Below the pieces are notes generated by a model. The model saw only the letters and a program-made list of their open reading frames with translations, did no database searches and was not told the origin of the DNA. Shown here piece by piece: positions 12,001 to 21,686 of a stretch of DNA of 64,000 nt. Made by a program: the position numbers and the translations under genes. This DNA comes from Solen grandis (Eukaryota > Mollusca > Bivalvia > Adapedonta > Solenidae). The stretch is taken from the NCBI GenBank assembly GCA_021229015.1, contig CM037792.1, forward strand, positions 5,151,876 through 5,215,875, in the 5' to 3' direction. Numbering within the stretch: the stretch's first letter is position 1; each line of letters opens with the position of its first letter.

Positions 12001-13614
12001 CTTTAATCAATGTAAAAAAGATGCGATGGAACAAATAGGATGGAACGAAAGATGCACTGGAGCGAAGTATGTATGTGGTCCGATTTGCTTATTAACAACT
12101 GATTAATGACGCGTTCGAACGAAGTGTCGGTCAGTTTTCACACCTACCCGAGTGACACCTGTCGCTTACAAGCGTCCGCCATTATATTGTCTGTAATCAG
12201 CCTATTAGAACGCCATCCGTGACGTTGATCGTTGCAAACTGACACGAAGCTTACAAGCGAGTTTGTTTGTTTGTTACAAAGATTAATGAGTGATTTTATG
12301 TCAAAACTTAATAACCAGCAGTATAAATATTGATCTCCAGGTCTGACTGGTCATTCCATTCTACTTCAAGTTAATACGTACATATAAATCTAAGACTACT
12401 ACAAATACAATTTCATTGAATATCTAATAGCAATATTCTGAGTAATTCAGTGAAGGACCCAGTATACCTGGGGGGAGATAACTGGATCAGACATTTTTAC
12501 TGCAGAACGCCTTTTTTATTTATCAATATCATCGTATAAAAATAAAAAATATAGAGAATCAAATAATGAAACAACATCTCACTAAACATATTACGACACT
12601 AAATCTTTACGACAGTACATGGTTTTCGGCAATACATACTAAAACACGATATAAACAAACGAGTGAGCACATACATAAAGGGATTCTCAATCGTCAATAT
12701 GAAAGATGCGATGGAACGAAATACGCGATGGAACGAAATACGCGATGGAACGAAATAAATGCGTTTCCAGGGGCTACTTCGTACCATCGCTAATGGACTG
12801 TATATTATAACCAGAGCTCAGATCTCCTCTGAGAGAAAGTGTTTGATCTGCAGATGCAGTTGGTATGTACACTGCAGTTAACATTGCATATAATATACAG
12901 AAATCTCATATTTTTCTATCAAGATCAATGGAATAAGATCATCATAAATGTGTTATTACATTGCTCTTGCTTGTCTTTATCATTGACCTTTGTGTTGAGG
13001 TCAGAATCAATAAGGGTCTATTTACTTAAGTCCATATATTCACCTTTAATCCTATAAATATATCCTTTGTCCGACATAAATACAACAAATATCAAAACAA
13101 TGGCAAAAACTGCCATAGCGCACATTCATATTCTTTGTACATACACATTCAGAAACACTTATACAAGTCCAAAACTAATAACTTAATAAAATATTAGTAG
13201 TGGCTTTGTGGCCAGCCATTCTGCTGTGTAATGTGTACTGTGATAGTATTTGCTAACATTAGTGAGAACAGTTAAGAGTATGTATTTTCCTGCATCATTA
13301 TTGACCCTGACCTTACCAGAAGCAATTGGGGTCAGACCAGTAATTGTCCATAAAGACTACTGTTAAATAAATTTAAAAAAAAAAAATTACTAAAACAAAA
13401 AAAACATAAAAAAGGTAAACCTAGTTAGCCTGGGAGACTTACCTGACTTCATTTCCTCGATGTGGTTTTGCTGTAGCTCCTCTATACGGGACAAACTCAG
13501 CGAACGGTTTATGCCAACATTTAAGAACTTCCTCTTCCCAAACTCCTCATTTGGTATCAGCACTGTGTTTTGACTGCTGACAAAATAATCCTTGAAAACT
13601 TTTGCTCGATCCAT
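1263..13614 (-). CDS. GULP1: CED-6/GULP1 engulfment adaptor gene, 5' part (five coding exons, 3' end outside window)
   Basis: Five minus-strand exons (13614-13443, 11559-11492, 7946-7875, 5587-5489, 1400-1263) join without a stop into 549 nt, or 183 codons. Introns are 1883, 3545, 2287 and 4088 bp, all GT-AG. Residues from about 58 onward follow the PTB (phosphotyrosine-binding) domain of GULP1/CED-6: a WVHPPD start, KFLGECEV, APKGTDVV, the signature KKTEGQKTPKVEL, then HRISYCADD and FTFIAK. In this family the PTB domain binds NPxY motifs in tails of phagocytic receptors (CED-1/MEGF10, LRP1) at the plasma membrane and links them to engulfment of apoptotic cells. The last PTB helix and the C-terminal region are missing because the gene runs off the left edge. 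The 57-residue N-terminal exon has no counterpart I recognise in vertebrate GULP1. The family call rests on remembered motifs, not on a search. Confidence 0.9.
1627..1868 (+). mobile_element. piggyBac-type hairpin MITE, family A, copy 1
   Basis: This is a 242-bp element bounded by TTAA (1627-1630, 1865-1868). The terminal inverted repeat in the family is CCCTTTCCCTCATA; this copy has CCCATTCCCT at the left. The core is a long palindrome, gcgaacagcataaaacc...gatctggttttatg, that would fold into a stem of more than 30 bp. TTAA target duplication and a CCCTT start are hallmarks of piggyBac-related MITEs. It lies in CED-6 intron 4. Confidence 0.88.
2337..2398. repeat. 21-bp tandem repeat, about three units
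   Basis: The unit ACCTATATTTAGAATTATAAA is repeated almost perfectly three times, the last unit cut short. It lies in CED-6 intron 4. Open frames across it on both strands are by-products of a unit length divisible by three. Confidence 0.85.
3341..3640. repeat. 69-bp tandem repeat, about four units
   Basis: The unit begins gaaccaatcagaaaccttct and ends gacaactgtcaacaattt. It recurs from 3341 to 3640 at a 69-bp period, with one unit carrying a short internal expansion (gaggtgtctctcaaataac, near 3511). A 92-residue minus-strand open frame spans it only because 69 is a multiple of three. It lies in CED-6 intron 4. Confidence 0.9.
3736..3969 (+). mobile_element. piggyBac-type hairpin MITE, family A, copy 2
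   Basis: TTAA-bounded element (3736-3739, 3966-3969), same orientation as copy 1, with intact CCCTTTCCCTCATA and TATGAGGGAAAGGG ends. The central hairpin gcctgcgagttactcgcagg is intact. It lies in CED-6 intron 4. Confidence 0.9.
5489..5587 (-). CDS. GULP1: CED-6/GULP1 coding exon 4 (KKTEGQKTPKVEL signature)
   Basis: The exon is 33 codons, phase 0 at both ends, and contains the most diagnostic segment, LKKTEGQKTPKVEL then ISINGVTI. This closely parallels the GULP1 sequence between the first helix and the central PTB strands. The acceptor is tttttccag and the donor GTTTGT. The donor is less canonical than the others, but its placement is fixed by the family alignment and the next exon's frame. 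Confidence 0.93.
6033..6120. repeat. Compound microsatellite (CA)n(TA)n(T)n(G)n(A)n
   Basis: Successive simple runs: CA to 6049, TA to about 6077, T to 6093, G at 6094-6112 and A at 6113-6120. It lies in CED-6 intron 3. The G run next to homopolymers makes the assembled length uncertain. Confidence 0.95.
6264..6900. repeat. Tandem array of 140-156-bp units plus GAC-rich tail
   Basis: Four diverged units begin agttatcattcttg at about 6265, 6405, 6555 and 6711. Each contains a block like gatctatccatgttttaag and ends near gttatgctccggacaa. The array ends in a GACGCCGACGACGCC run (6822-6848) and a tail ccatgctatgcaggcgacac. Sequences of this layout are dispersed in bivalve genomes. Open frames here are by-products. 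Confidence 0.8.
7875..7946 (-). CDS. GULP1: CED-6/GULP1 coding exon 3 (PTB strand with KGTDVV)
   Basis: This exon is exactly 24 codons, phase 0 at both ends: FLGECEVDAPKGTDVV followed by KDAIRKRK. It corresponds to the KFLGxxEV...PKGTEVVRDA block of GULP1/CED-6, which forms the first PTB strand and helix. The acceptor follows a T-rich tract (cctgtttcag) and the donor is GTAAGT. Confidence 0.93.
9589..9786 (-). mobile_element. SINE copy, family 1, body only
   Basis: The minus strand reads a SINE body: gtgaggaagccttccagctg, ggtcggtggttctacccgg, ggggtcttcctccacctgg, and a 3' end tgactgaaatactgtcgaag. This is nearly collinear with the more complete copy at 23380-23640. The tRNA-like head is mostly missing. 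It lies in CED-6 intron 2. Confidence 0.82.
10585..10825 (-). mobile_element. piggyBac-type hairpin MITE, family A, copy 3
   Basis: TTAA-bounded (10585-10588, 10822-10825), opposite orientation to copies 1 and 2, central palindrome retained (cctgctagtaactcgcagg, one mismatch). It lies in CED-6 intron 2, so the pre-mRNA carries inverted copies of this element. Confidence 0.9.
11492..11559 (-). CDS. GULP1: CED-6/GULP1 coding exon 2 (start of PTB domain)
   Basis: This 68-nt exon encodes NNKQWVHPPDSIIRGHVLY and the first residues after it, ending in VK. This matches the entry into the PTB fold (W-[MV]-H-x-P-[DE] in the family). The acceptor is TTACAG and the donor GTAGGT. A competing upstream AG (after TGTGTTGCAG, near 11643) is excluded because a TAA in the required frame lies between it and the PTB codons. 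Confidence 0.9.
11916..12800. mobile_element. Non-autonomous TIR element with subterminal motif arrays, 885 bp
   Basis: The ends are inverted: CAGTCTATTCACGATGG at 11916 and, reading inward on the other strand, CAGTCCATTAGCGATGG from 12800. Both sides are flanked by TA. Next to both ends lies a repeated motif GCGATGGAACGAAAT: two variants at 11929-11955, further variants at 12022-12066, and three near-perfect tandem copies at 12707-12757. Subterminal motif clusters usually mark transposase binding sites. No transposase is encoded. It lies in CED-6 intron 1. Confidence 0.8.
13443..13614 (-). CDS. GULP1: CED-6/GULP1 coding exon 1 (N-terminal extension)
   Basis: The exon has 57 codons plus one base. 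It opens with MDRAKVFKDYF and ends in HIEEMKSG, split by the intron. The start is chosen because the ATG at 13614 has A at -3 and G at +4, and an in-frame TGA lies two codons upstream. The donor is GTAAGT (13442-13437). The leftover G joins GT of the next exon to make a glycine codon, keeping the frame into the PTB domain. The peptide is charged, with no signal peptide or membrane segment. It could be one of several alternative first exons; the splice fit and frame are clear, the function of the extension is not. Confidence 0.75.
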
Positions 13615-14232
13615 TGTTCAGACAGATATCACACAAGTTTATCACATTAAACTTATTATCACAGTCATGTAATCACTTAATACTTATCTGTAGAAGATAA
13701 CCTCATATTACTGATGTTATCAGTCCCTTATATTATCTATTGTTTTCAACATTTACTACCACTTCAATTATATTTTCTACGCACGCTCATCTTCATGATC
13801 TCAGGGGTATACTATAACTTCTATAACATTCATTAATCATTACTGTCCAACAGAGATTCGCAGCTGGATAGTGTAAATACAAATGTTCCTTTCGAGGCAT
13901 ATAATAATACAATCAGGCTCTCCAACCTCTGAAGCATTAATCAACTGTGTATACATGACCAAAGAAATAAGTTATTAACAGTCACATTTTTTTTTTGTGC
14001 ACAAAATGGACAGTCATTCACAAGTCAGTTGTGTCATGTTTTTCTGACCCTGGAACATTCACAATCTATGTAAATTAGCTCAAGTAACATGCAAATGGAT
14101 CAATAACATGGAGAAGGCCCCAGTGGGCTCTTCAGGATCCGTCATTGTAGAAAATATCCAGGGTACACGCCAACAGCAGGTCAGGGGTGCAGATACAGAC
14201 TCTCCACATGAGATGAGCACTCAAACTTATCT
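13615..14232. other. Region upstream of the CED-6/GULP1 first coding exon
   Basis: This stretch must hold 5' UTR or an upstream intron if exon 1 is the first coding exon. I see no TATA box, initiator or CpG island that would fix a promoter. The sequence is plain AT-rich DNA with short A and T runs. Confidence 0.3.
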
Positions 14233-14474
14233 TTAACCCTTTCCCTCATATAGACTCATTTTGACACACTCAATAGGTACCACATAAAGCCTGATCTGCA
14301 GAAAGCCAAACTAAAACCTTACCAAATTTAATTGTAAAATCCTCATTACCAGACCACTGAGGAGCAGCGAACAGCATAAAACCTGATCAGCCTGCAAGTT
14401 ACTCGCAGGCTGATCTGGTTTTATGCTGTTCGCATAGGTCTTTTCATGGTATCCTCTATGATGGAAAGGGTTAA
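14233..14474 (+). mobile_element. piggyBac-type hairpin MITE, family A, copy 4
   Basis: TTAA-bounded (14233-14236, 14471-14474), with ends CCCTTTCCCTCATA and TATGATGGAAAGGG (one mismatch in the right TIR) and the hairpin retained. It lies upstream of the CED-6 coding start. Confidence 0.9.
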
Positions 14475-15684
14475 TATTAAATGAAAATTTCAAAGTCCAT
14501 ATTTTATAGCAATGTTAATGTGGCATGGTCCAATTTTCCTGACTCAACCAGGCACTGCAAAATGTTTGTGTTGTAAAGGAGTTTTCAATTATAGCAACAT
14601 CAATTGATATGCGAGCTGTATTATAATAAAAAATCTCAAGATAAGTTTGGGCCTTGTACGGGATGACACCATGTATAATTTTCATACAACGATATACAAA
14701 TATTCTAAAATATTATCATATCTACTCTTCAACAGTGAAAAAGGAGTACAAATAAACAGACTTTCTTGTCACATGCCCTGTTTACCGGGATCGGGCCATC
14801 ATTTGCAATGCAGATGAAGTTCTTCAGTGATAGATAAAGACCTATACCTGAGTTCACTCGATATGCACTTTCACACAGTCAAGAGCACAATAAACCCCTC
14901 CGTAACACCACCGCATTTCTCCTTCACAAGCTCTTATTATCCTTTGACAGAATCCTGAATTTATAGATTCTTTAGAAACAAACCACCTCCATTTAGGTAT
15001 TATTATTTCGACCATCACTTAAAATTATTCCATGAACCTAAATCCTCCATCCATTTAACAGTGCAAACCTTTAATTCTTACAGTAACACATTCAGAAACT
15101 AATCTTTTGATAAATGGAGTACGTTATAATATCATCTCCAAAAATAAAGACAGTAATGAAATAGAAATGGATCAAAGTAACAAAGAAGTTCCATCACTCT
15201 TCTTCAACAGACCAAGTCACACAGTTATAAGGAAATCCACAACAGAAAGGGCAGCTCCTTTCTGCGATACTCAAACGTGCACACATGCAGCTGCTGCTGT
15301 AGTGAAGTTGTGATTTGTCACTGGTGTCACCACACACTCACAAACGACCGTGAGCTAACGAGCTGGCATTGTGTGAGCAGGACACTCCAACATTGATTGG
15401 TAACTACTAAACTGGTATCTTGCACAATGATACTGCCTGCATCTACTTCAGCCCTCCGTCTCTTGACAGAGCCATGTGTTAAATTAATAAAAAGCTGAAC
15501 CTACTGAATCTATTCTAGAGTCATGGATATTCCCTGGCATCCAGTCCACAAACCATGCTAAGCAATACTTAGAGATATATGTCATCATTCTCTTTCACTT
15601 AAAGTATCTAGATATTTCTTCTTTATTTTTATTTACATTTGTTTTCTTTTGTCATTTCCTTAAATATTTATTTTGTAAAGATGT

Positions 15685-15805
15685 GAATGTCTCTTGGAGT
15701 GGGAGGTTATGGGTTAGATCCCGGTCATGAAATACAAAAGATGATAGGCTCCAAATGCATGATTGAAATACTGTTGGTGGGACATGCAACCAATCAAAAA
15801 ACATA
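15685..15805 (+). mobile_element. SINE fragment (tRNA-like B box plus 3' tail)
   Basis: A B-box-like segment gggttagatcccggtcatga (15711) is followed about 40 bp later by atgattgaaatactgttggt and the tail acatgcaaccaatc. These match the 3' ends of the other SINEs here, so the copy is internally deleted. Confidence 0.6.
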
Positions 15806-16274
15806 TATTTGCATTTAAACTATCATAATTCCCAATTTAAAAGAAAGAAACACCCACCTCCTGTGATCCACAACAGTCCAAAACAATAGAACCAAGAAAA
15901 CCCCAATAACCCTGATTTTTTATCCTTGAAATACTGATAAATAAATACTGAAAAGTCAAATGTACATAAAAAACATCGTCTTGCCAGTTTGAACGAGGAA
16001 AGAGAGAAGCGCAGTAATCTGATATCCAGGATCATGCAGGTCTCTGCATTGTGTTTAATAGGAGTGTGTTGTGTTGTAAACTGTTTGAAAAAAAAAAAAA
16101 AAGACATTCTCACAGAAAATGTAAGCAAGAATTTTGTTCACTCTCTACCTGCATGCAGAATCATCACAATTATTATCTGATCAGACAAAAAAACAACCCT
16201 ATCTATAAGTTAAAACTACTCACAATTTAATCAGACAATGAAAAATGGCGGTCTTCTCTTACAAAGTCATTATC

Positions 16275-16516
16275 TTAACCCTTTCCCTCATAGAGGAAAC
16301 TATGAAAAGACCTATGCGAACAACATAAAACCAGATCAGCCTGCGAGTAACTCACAGGCTGATCAGGTTTTATGCTGTTTGCTGCTCCTCAGTGGTCTGG
16401 AAATGAGGACTTCATAATTAAATTTGGTAAGGTTTAACTGTGGTTTTCTGCAGATCAGGCTTTATGTGGTACCTATTGAGTGCATCAAAATGAGTCTATA
16501 TGAGGGAAAGGGTTAA
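16275..16516 (-). mobile_element. piggyBac-type hairpin MITE, family A, copy 5
   Basis: TTAA-bounded (16275-16278, 16513-16516), reverse orientation, with intact CCCTTTCCCTCATA ends on both sides and the central palindrome gcgagtaactcacaggc (one mismatch). Confidence 0.9.
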
Positions 16517-16770
16517 AATAGTTCATGAACAGAGTTATCATGCAGCTGAATCTTCAAGGATGTGTATAGTGACACACCCACATGCCTCACATAGTTACCA
16601 GAATCATGACTGGTTCAGGACATAACAAGTGTAAAGGAGTATGCAAATTTCTTTTTACAAAAAATGTACATTAATTTTATATTTCTAATTGCAAGTAACA
16701 TCAAGAGTAACCTGACAATGCTCCTTTCAATGTTTTCCTTCCAGTATAATAACTGTATTAGAAACACCAA

Positions 16771-16932
16771 TTAAGGTAAAGTCCCTGTAATGGTTCTGCT
16801 ATGTCTTGGACCACATAACCTCTATCAAGATAACCAAGGTACCCTAATGAAACATTAGGAAACCTTGGTTATCTCCATGAAAGGCCATGAGGTCAGAAAT
16901 GTAGCAGAACCATTACAAGGACTTTACCTTAA
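16771..16932. mobile_element. TTAA-flanked MITE, family B, copy 1
   Basis: This is a 162-bp inverted repeat with ends TTAAGGTAAAGTCCCTGTAA and its inverse ending CTTTACCTTAA. The arms remain complementary well inward (ggttctgctatg against gtagcagaacc), with an internal stem ataaccaaggta/aaccttggttat. Its right TTAA (16929-16932) is also the left TTAA of the neighbouring family A MITE. A diverged second copy lies at 33435-33589. Confidence 0.88.
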
Positions 16933-17140
16933 CCCTTATGCGAACAGCATAAAACCAGATCAGCCTGCGAGTAACTCGCAGGCTGATCAGGTTTTATGCT
17001 GTTCGCTGCTCCTCAGTGGTCTGGAAATGAGGATTTTGTAATTAAATTTGGTAAGGTTTAACTGTGGTTTTCTGCAGATCAGGCTTTATGAGGTACCTAG
17101 TGAGTGCATCAAAATGAGTCTATATGAGGGAAAGGGTTAA
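16929..17140 (-). mobile_element. piggyBac-type hairpin MITE, family A, copy 6 (about 30-bp deletion near left end)
   Basis: The left end reads TTAACCCTTATGCGAACAGC, so about 30 bp between the terminal CCCTT and the hairpin are missing relative to the other copies. The right end GAGGGAAAGGGTTAA and the hairpin are complete. It abuts family B copy 1, sharing TTAA 16929-16932. Confidence 0.88.
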
Positions 17141-17699
17141 TAAAGCATGATCCTTCATGTAATCAATGTTGAGTGGAAAATCAACTGTTGCAATAAGGAA
17201 ACATAATACCACACTTAATGATGTTAACCTTCACAATGCTGTTAGAGCACTTGTGACTGCCTTTTCAACCAGTGCAGACCAAAGTCAGCCTACACATCCA
17301 TGCAGTCTAATCATGGTTTGTACTGTTCGTTTTTCATTCAATACATTTTCACCAGCACCCCCTATAAACAATTAATGGAAAATTCCAAAATGAAGAAAGG
17401 ACAAGTCCAATTTTTTTTTTAGGAAAATCAGCTTATATACTAGTTCAGCATCACGACAGGACCTTGAACACTTCTCTGACAATGTCTCCTGTAGATGAGA
17501 AAAAACTCTTTAATGCCACCAAAGGACCCTGACAAAAAAGGGACTTAACTGCCATAGACATTTATTTTGTCCACCAAACTGAAACGCACAAATTTTAAAC
17601 TCTGGAAAATGAGAACATTTGTATACACAAACTTAATTTACAGTAAGTCTGCTATATCTTTTTATATCACAATGAGTGTGTATAACTGTAAAAGACTAT

Positions 17700-18028
17700 C
17701 CCTTTCCCTCATATAGACTCATTTAACCCTTTCCCTCATATAGACTCATTTAACCCTTTCCCTCATATAGACTCATTTAACCCTTTCCCTCATATAGACT
17801 CACTTAACCCTTTCCCTCATATAGACTCATTTTGACGCATCATAGGTACCACATAAAGCCAAACCACAGTTAAACCTTACCAAATTTAATTATAAAACCC
17901 TCATTTCCAGACCACTGAGGAGCAGCGAACAGCATAAAACCTGATCAGCCTGCGAGTTACTCGCAGGCTGATCTGGTTTTATGTTGTTCGCATAGGTCTT
18001 TTCATGGTTTCCTCTATGAGGGAAAGGG
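17700..18028 (+). mobile_element. piggyBac-type hairpin MITE, family A, copy 7, with tandem terminal units
   Basis: The left end is a tandem array of a 27-bp unit (CCCTTTCCCTCATATAGACT plus CATTTAA) starting at 17700, 17727, 17754 and 17781. The fifth start, at 17808, continues into a full element with hairpin and right end GAGGGAAAGGG at 18028. Both outer flanks read CTAT (17696-17699 and 18029-18032) rather than TTAA, while the internal units are separated by TTAA. Confidence 0.88.
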
Positions 18029-18415
18029 CTATTATAAATATCTCATAGATCTTTGCTGAAATGCAAAAACCATGCCAAATGACACTATTGAACATTTTTT
18101 CTGCCACAGTCACTGTTTAAGTAGACAAGGTAACTTATGTATAAATGACAGTACCAGATTTGATATCTAACGCTTTATTTCATTTAACTTTCATGAACAA
18201 ATTTATGACCTGATGGATATTAATTTACTAAACATTAAATGGCCTATGAAAAAATGAATAAAATTCTTTGACATGAAAACTGTGCAGAATCTGAGCTACA
18301 ATATTGTATGAGTTAACAAAGGAGATCCTAATCAGAAAGGATCTGTCTGATTTGAGTCTGCTCTGTTTATCAAAGCATCACAACATGTCCATGAGAGATA
18401 AAGACTTAACCCTTG

Positions 18416-18620
18416 ACCTGCTAAATTTCTCAAATGGACTTAGCCGGCATCTTTTTTGGAACTGTCCATTATCAATTTTAGGGATAACAAGATGAAAACT
18501 AGTTGTAGTTGGTCAGCCAACAGTAAAGAGCCAGGCCAGCCTGCACAGATGTGCAGGCTGGCCTGGCTCTTTACTGGTGGTAAAGGTTAGCACTTACGGT
18601 TCCAGCAGGGTAAGGGTTAA
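18416..18620. mobile_element. TTAA-flanked hairpin MITE, family C
   Basis: The ends are TTAACCCTTGACCTGCT (18416) and AGCAGGGTAAGGGTTAA (18620), near-perfect inverted repeats with TTAA at both sides. Inside is a palindrome of about 56 bp: cagtaaagagccaggccagc, a loop at gcacagatgtgc, and its inverse. It shares the CCCTT start and central-hairpin design with family A but not its sequence. Confidence 0.85.
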
Positions 18621-20457
18621 AATCACCTGATGGTATTTTGAAGTATGGTCGTGTTATATGGATACTTGTACAAGTAAGATCTGATAGCAGTGGAAAATAT
18701 TCTAAATGTCATATTTTTATACATTATTTGTATATCATAATGGGCAGCCAAAATTAATGCCGGAGAAAATTGTCAGTCCCTTGGTTTTGCATTTCGCAAA
18801 ATAAGTCTTAAATTCCCTCAGAAATTCATATTTTGCATCACTTCAATTTGAATTATTTTAATAAAATGAAAGCCATCTTCTATAAGATTGTTTGCTTTTG
18901 TTTATCATCCAAATAACAGAATTTGAGTTAATAATTAATTTGGGGATGCAGAATTATATTCATAGTGACACAGAATTTGAGATTGACCTTAAAATTGAAA
19001 TATTTCATGACACTCACTCCAGCCCCTTATTCCACAATGGTGTCTACTTGAGACGGTGACAAATAAGACAGGATACACTGTGACCCTAAAATGACCACTG
19101 TCCAGTGAGTTATACTGCCCAGGATAAACATCACACACTCCCTATTGTTCACACCACACCTTGATAAATCACGATGCTAGCTGATAACAGAATGTTTAGT
19201 GGGACACCATGATAAAAAAAGAGATGTCGCAGGGTTTTCACTAAACCCTGACCCCATTTCAGAAAGAAAGGACTACTGTTTCCTTTTCAGCACTTGAAAT
19301 ATATGATTACATGGGAAGACTCCAACTTGCTGATGAATCTTTGACTAGGAATCCCAGTTAGAATCCTGTGTTCAGATACGAAAAAAAACAGATACCAAAA
19401 GAAACCGTAGCTGGTTTTTGTTGCTACGGGACTTAAAATCAAATGTTCTCTGAAATTGTTTTCAAGTTAAGAAAATCCTAACCTGATAGTTTTGGAGAAA
19501 ACACCTAAATTGGAAGATTTCACACAATCTAAATGGTTTTGCAATTCTTCCAATAAATAGCTTCATGCATGATGAAAAAGGGTGATGATCTTTTTTTTCC
19601 CCCAAGCTGAACTTAAAAGTCCCTAAGCAAATTTCACATTGTTGTTTTGTAATACATGAAGTCAATTTGGGATATTTTTCTGTTTGATTCTTGAATAAAA
19701 TGTTTTTTTGTTTTTTATCAGGCTAAATGCATGATTTTCAGTGAAGTCAAACCTGAGGAAAGTGCAGAGTTTAGATGGAGGTCTAGAAATGTGATTATTC
19801 TACCAAAGTATTCAACTTATTAATATATTTTTATACATCTAAAATCATCATTAAAAAAATCCACTTACCCTAACTACCTACTCAAAATGCCCCTGCTATT
19901 TTTTCACCTCTTCAATTGAAAATATGTCTTTGGTTGTATTTTTTATCTTAGTATTTTCTTTGAGTTTTTCAAACACTTAATGAATTTTTCAGTATTTTTT
20001 TAGAGTTTTTCAAACACTTAATGGATTTACCATCATTCCATGACTGTTTCAACCCAAAACAAACTTACAATGCTCAAAACCTGTAAACAACCTTTGGCTC
20101 TCCGACACTTCTTTGTACCAATGATCATGCTGTTTATATTTGTTAAGCTTTTTTCATCACTGATCACATTTTCTTAAAAATATCTCCACCTTTCACACCC
20201 ACTGAGAAAAACATGGGTCGCACATAATTATGTAACTTAAACCACCAGTAAACAATTATTTAAGGATGACCTTACTTACACTTTTATTTCCTACTTATAA
20301 AAACTGAATAAACTACCTAATACTTATTTCTATTCCTTCTTATTCATCTCAATACTTGTTTAAAAATTGCTTGTTTTATTTCCCACTGACAGTATTTCAG
20401 TCAATTTGGGAGTTAAAGTCTTCCATTGAGACAGAATGATGAAGTGCAGACTTTATG
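18621..20457. other. No gene or element recognised
   Basis: AT-rich DNA with T and A runs. No exon with paired splice signals and no inverted terminal repeats stand out. Confidence 0.3.
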
Positions 20458-20545
20458 CGATACCACACAGTAGTCAGTGGCATGATACCACACAGTTAGT
20501 CAATGGCATGATACCACACAGTAGTCAATGACATGATACCACATC
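20458..20545. repeat. About 30-bp tandem repeat, three units
   Basis: The unit gataccacacagtagtcagtg followed by gcat is repeated three times with small changes, then a partial fourth. Confidence 0.8.
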
Positions 20546-20599
20546 CTGTCACATTGGTCATACCCTTATGTACTGAGCAACAAGTACAAAGAAGGTAAT

Positions 20600-20725
20600 C
20601 ACAAGTTGTGGTTGGGGATCGACCTTATGACCCACTTGGATGCAAGAATCTTTCATGACCTTCACTCTTGTATTACACCGGTCCTGCCCAGGAACTGTGG
20701 AGTTGAATTACCTGTTATTATAGTG
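20600..20725 (+). mobile_element. SINE fragment, family 3
   Basis: The segment reads tctttcatgaccttcactct then caccggtcctgcccaggaac. It parallels the copy at 24600-24760 (ctcatgaccttccaac, gctggtccagcccagaaact). The tRNA-like head is poorly preserved. Confidence 0.5.
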
Positions 20726-21309
20726 GTAAGAACTTGTATTTCAATCAAGAAAGAAAGTTTTTTTCACATCAAATGACACCCCTTTACTTTGATTTCTCTT
20801 TACATCGTAAGGATATTCAACAATGTATATTCATACAAATCACAAAATGGTAAAAATAAAAGTGTCCAAAACATGACAAACCATTACAATTAGTGTACAC
20901 AGTCAGGAAGTTTTTGTCAACTTACCTTTTTTTGATCATAAGAGAGCATCCAAACATGCACACCTGATACAAGGAGCACAAATGAACAATTATTTGAAAA
21001 GAAAAAAAAAAGCTTCCCTCTTCCTGAATCTAATTCTCATGAATAAACAAACGCATGAACCTATACCAATGTGATCTGGCTTGAGACACAACAACAGGTC
21101 TCATATGACAAGAGGTGTTCATAGAGCAAACAGGTGTCTGAATAGAGTAGTGATACACAGTGGCTTTTCACTAGTGCAGTCCTGGTTCAATCCTAGATAG
21201 TCTGATATTACATGAGAAAATGTTTTTGTTGCCCATTTAGAAACACATCCAGCCATGCATTCAGTAAGGGCAGCCATTGGCTAACGGTTGTGAGTTGGTA
21301 CCCTGCTTA

Positions 21310-21460
21310 CATTCTTTACACAGCGATAAAAATAGGGGTGCAACCGCTCATGTTAGCTCCTGTTAGGTTCAATGAATACACGCCAGGTGCTCCAGTTTCC
21401 TCCCACATCAAACACCATGTGGACACTAACATCAGTACCAAAAAGATTTTAATAATCGAT
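21310..21460 (-). mobile_element. SINE-like fragment, family 2
   Basis: The block ataggggtgcaaccgctcat and following gttaggttcaat resemble the block at 51302-51352 (caggagtgcaacccctcacg, gttgggttcaaac). Both look like minus-strand pieces of the family that is fuller at 31755-32062. The relationship is inferred by eye. Confidence 0.4.
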
Positions 21461-21584
21461 ACCACTTATAAATTAACTATAGAAAACAGCACAGCTCACA
21501 AAATCCAGGAATCAATCATACTATGAAGCTCATGCTAATTTTTGTTATAAATCTGAGAAAGAAGATCGTGAGCAGAAATGACTT

Positions 21585-21686
21585 GACTATTTGAGTTTGC
21601 CGTCGCTTCGACAGTATTTCAGTCATATAGCGACGTCCAGCTAATTACAGGTACATGTAGAAGAAGACCCCGAATGCACGGAGGCC
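21585..21686 (-). mobile_element. SINE copy, family 1, 3' fragment
   Basis: It matches the 3' half of the copies at 9589 and 23380: tcgacagtatttcagtcata, gcgacgtccagctaatta, gaccccgaatgcacggagg. It then stops abruptly, a truncation relative to the family. Confidence 0.75.
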
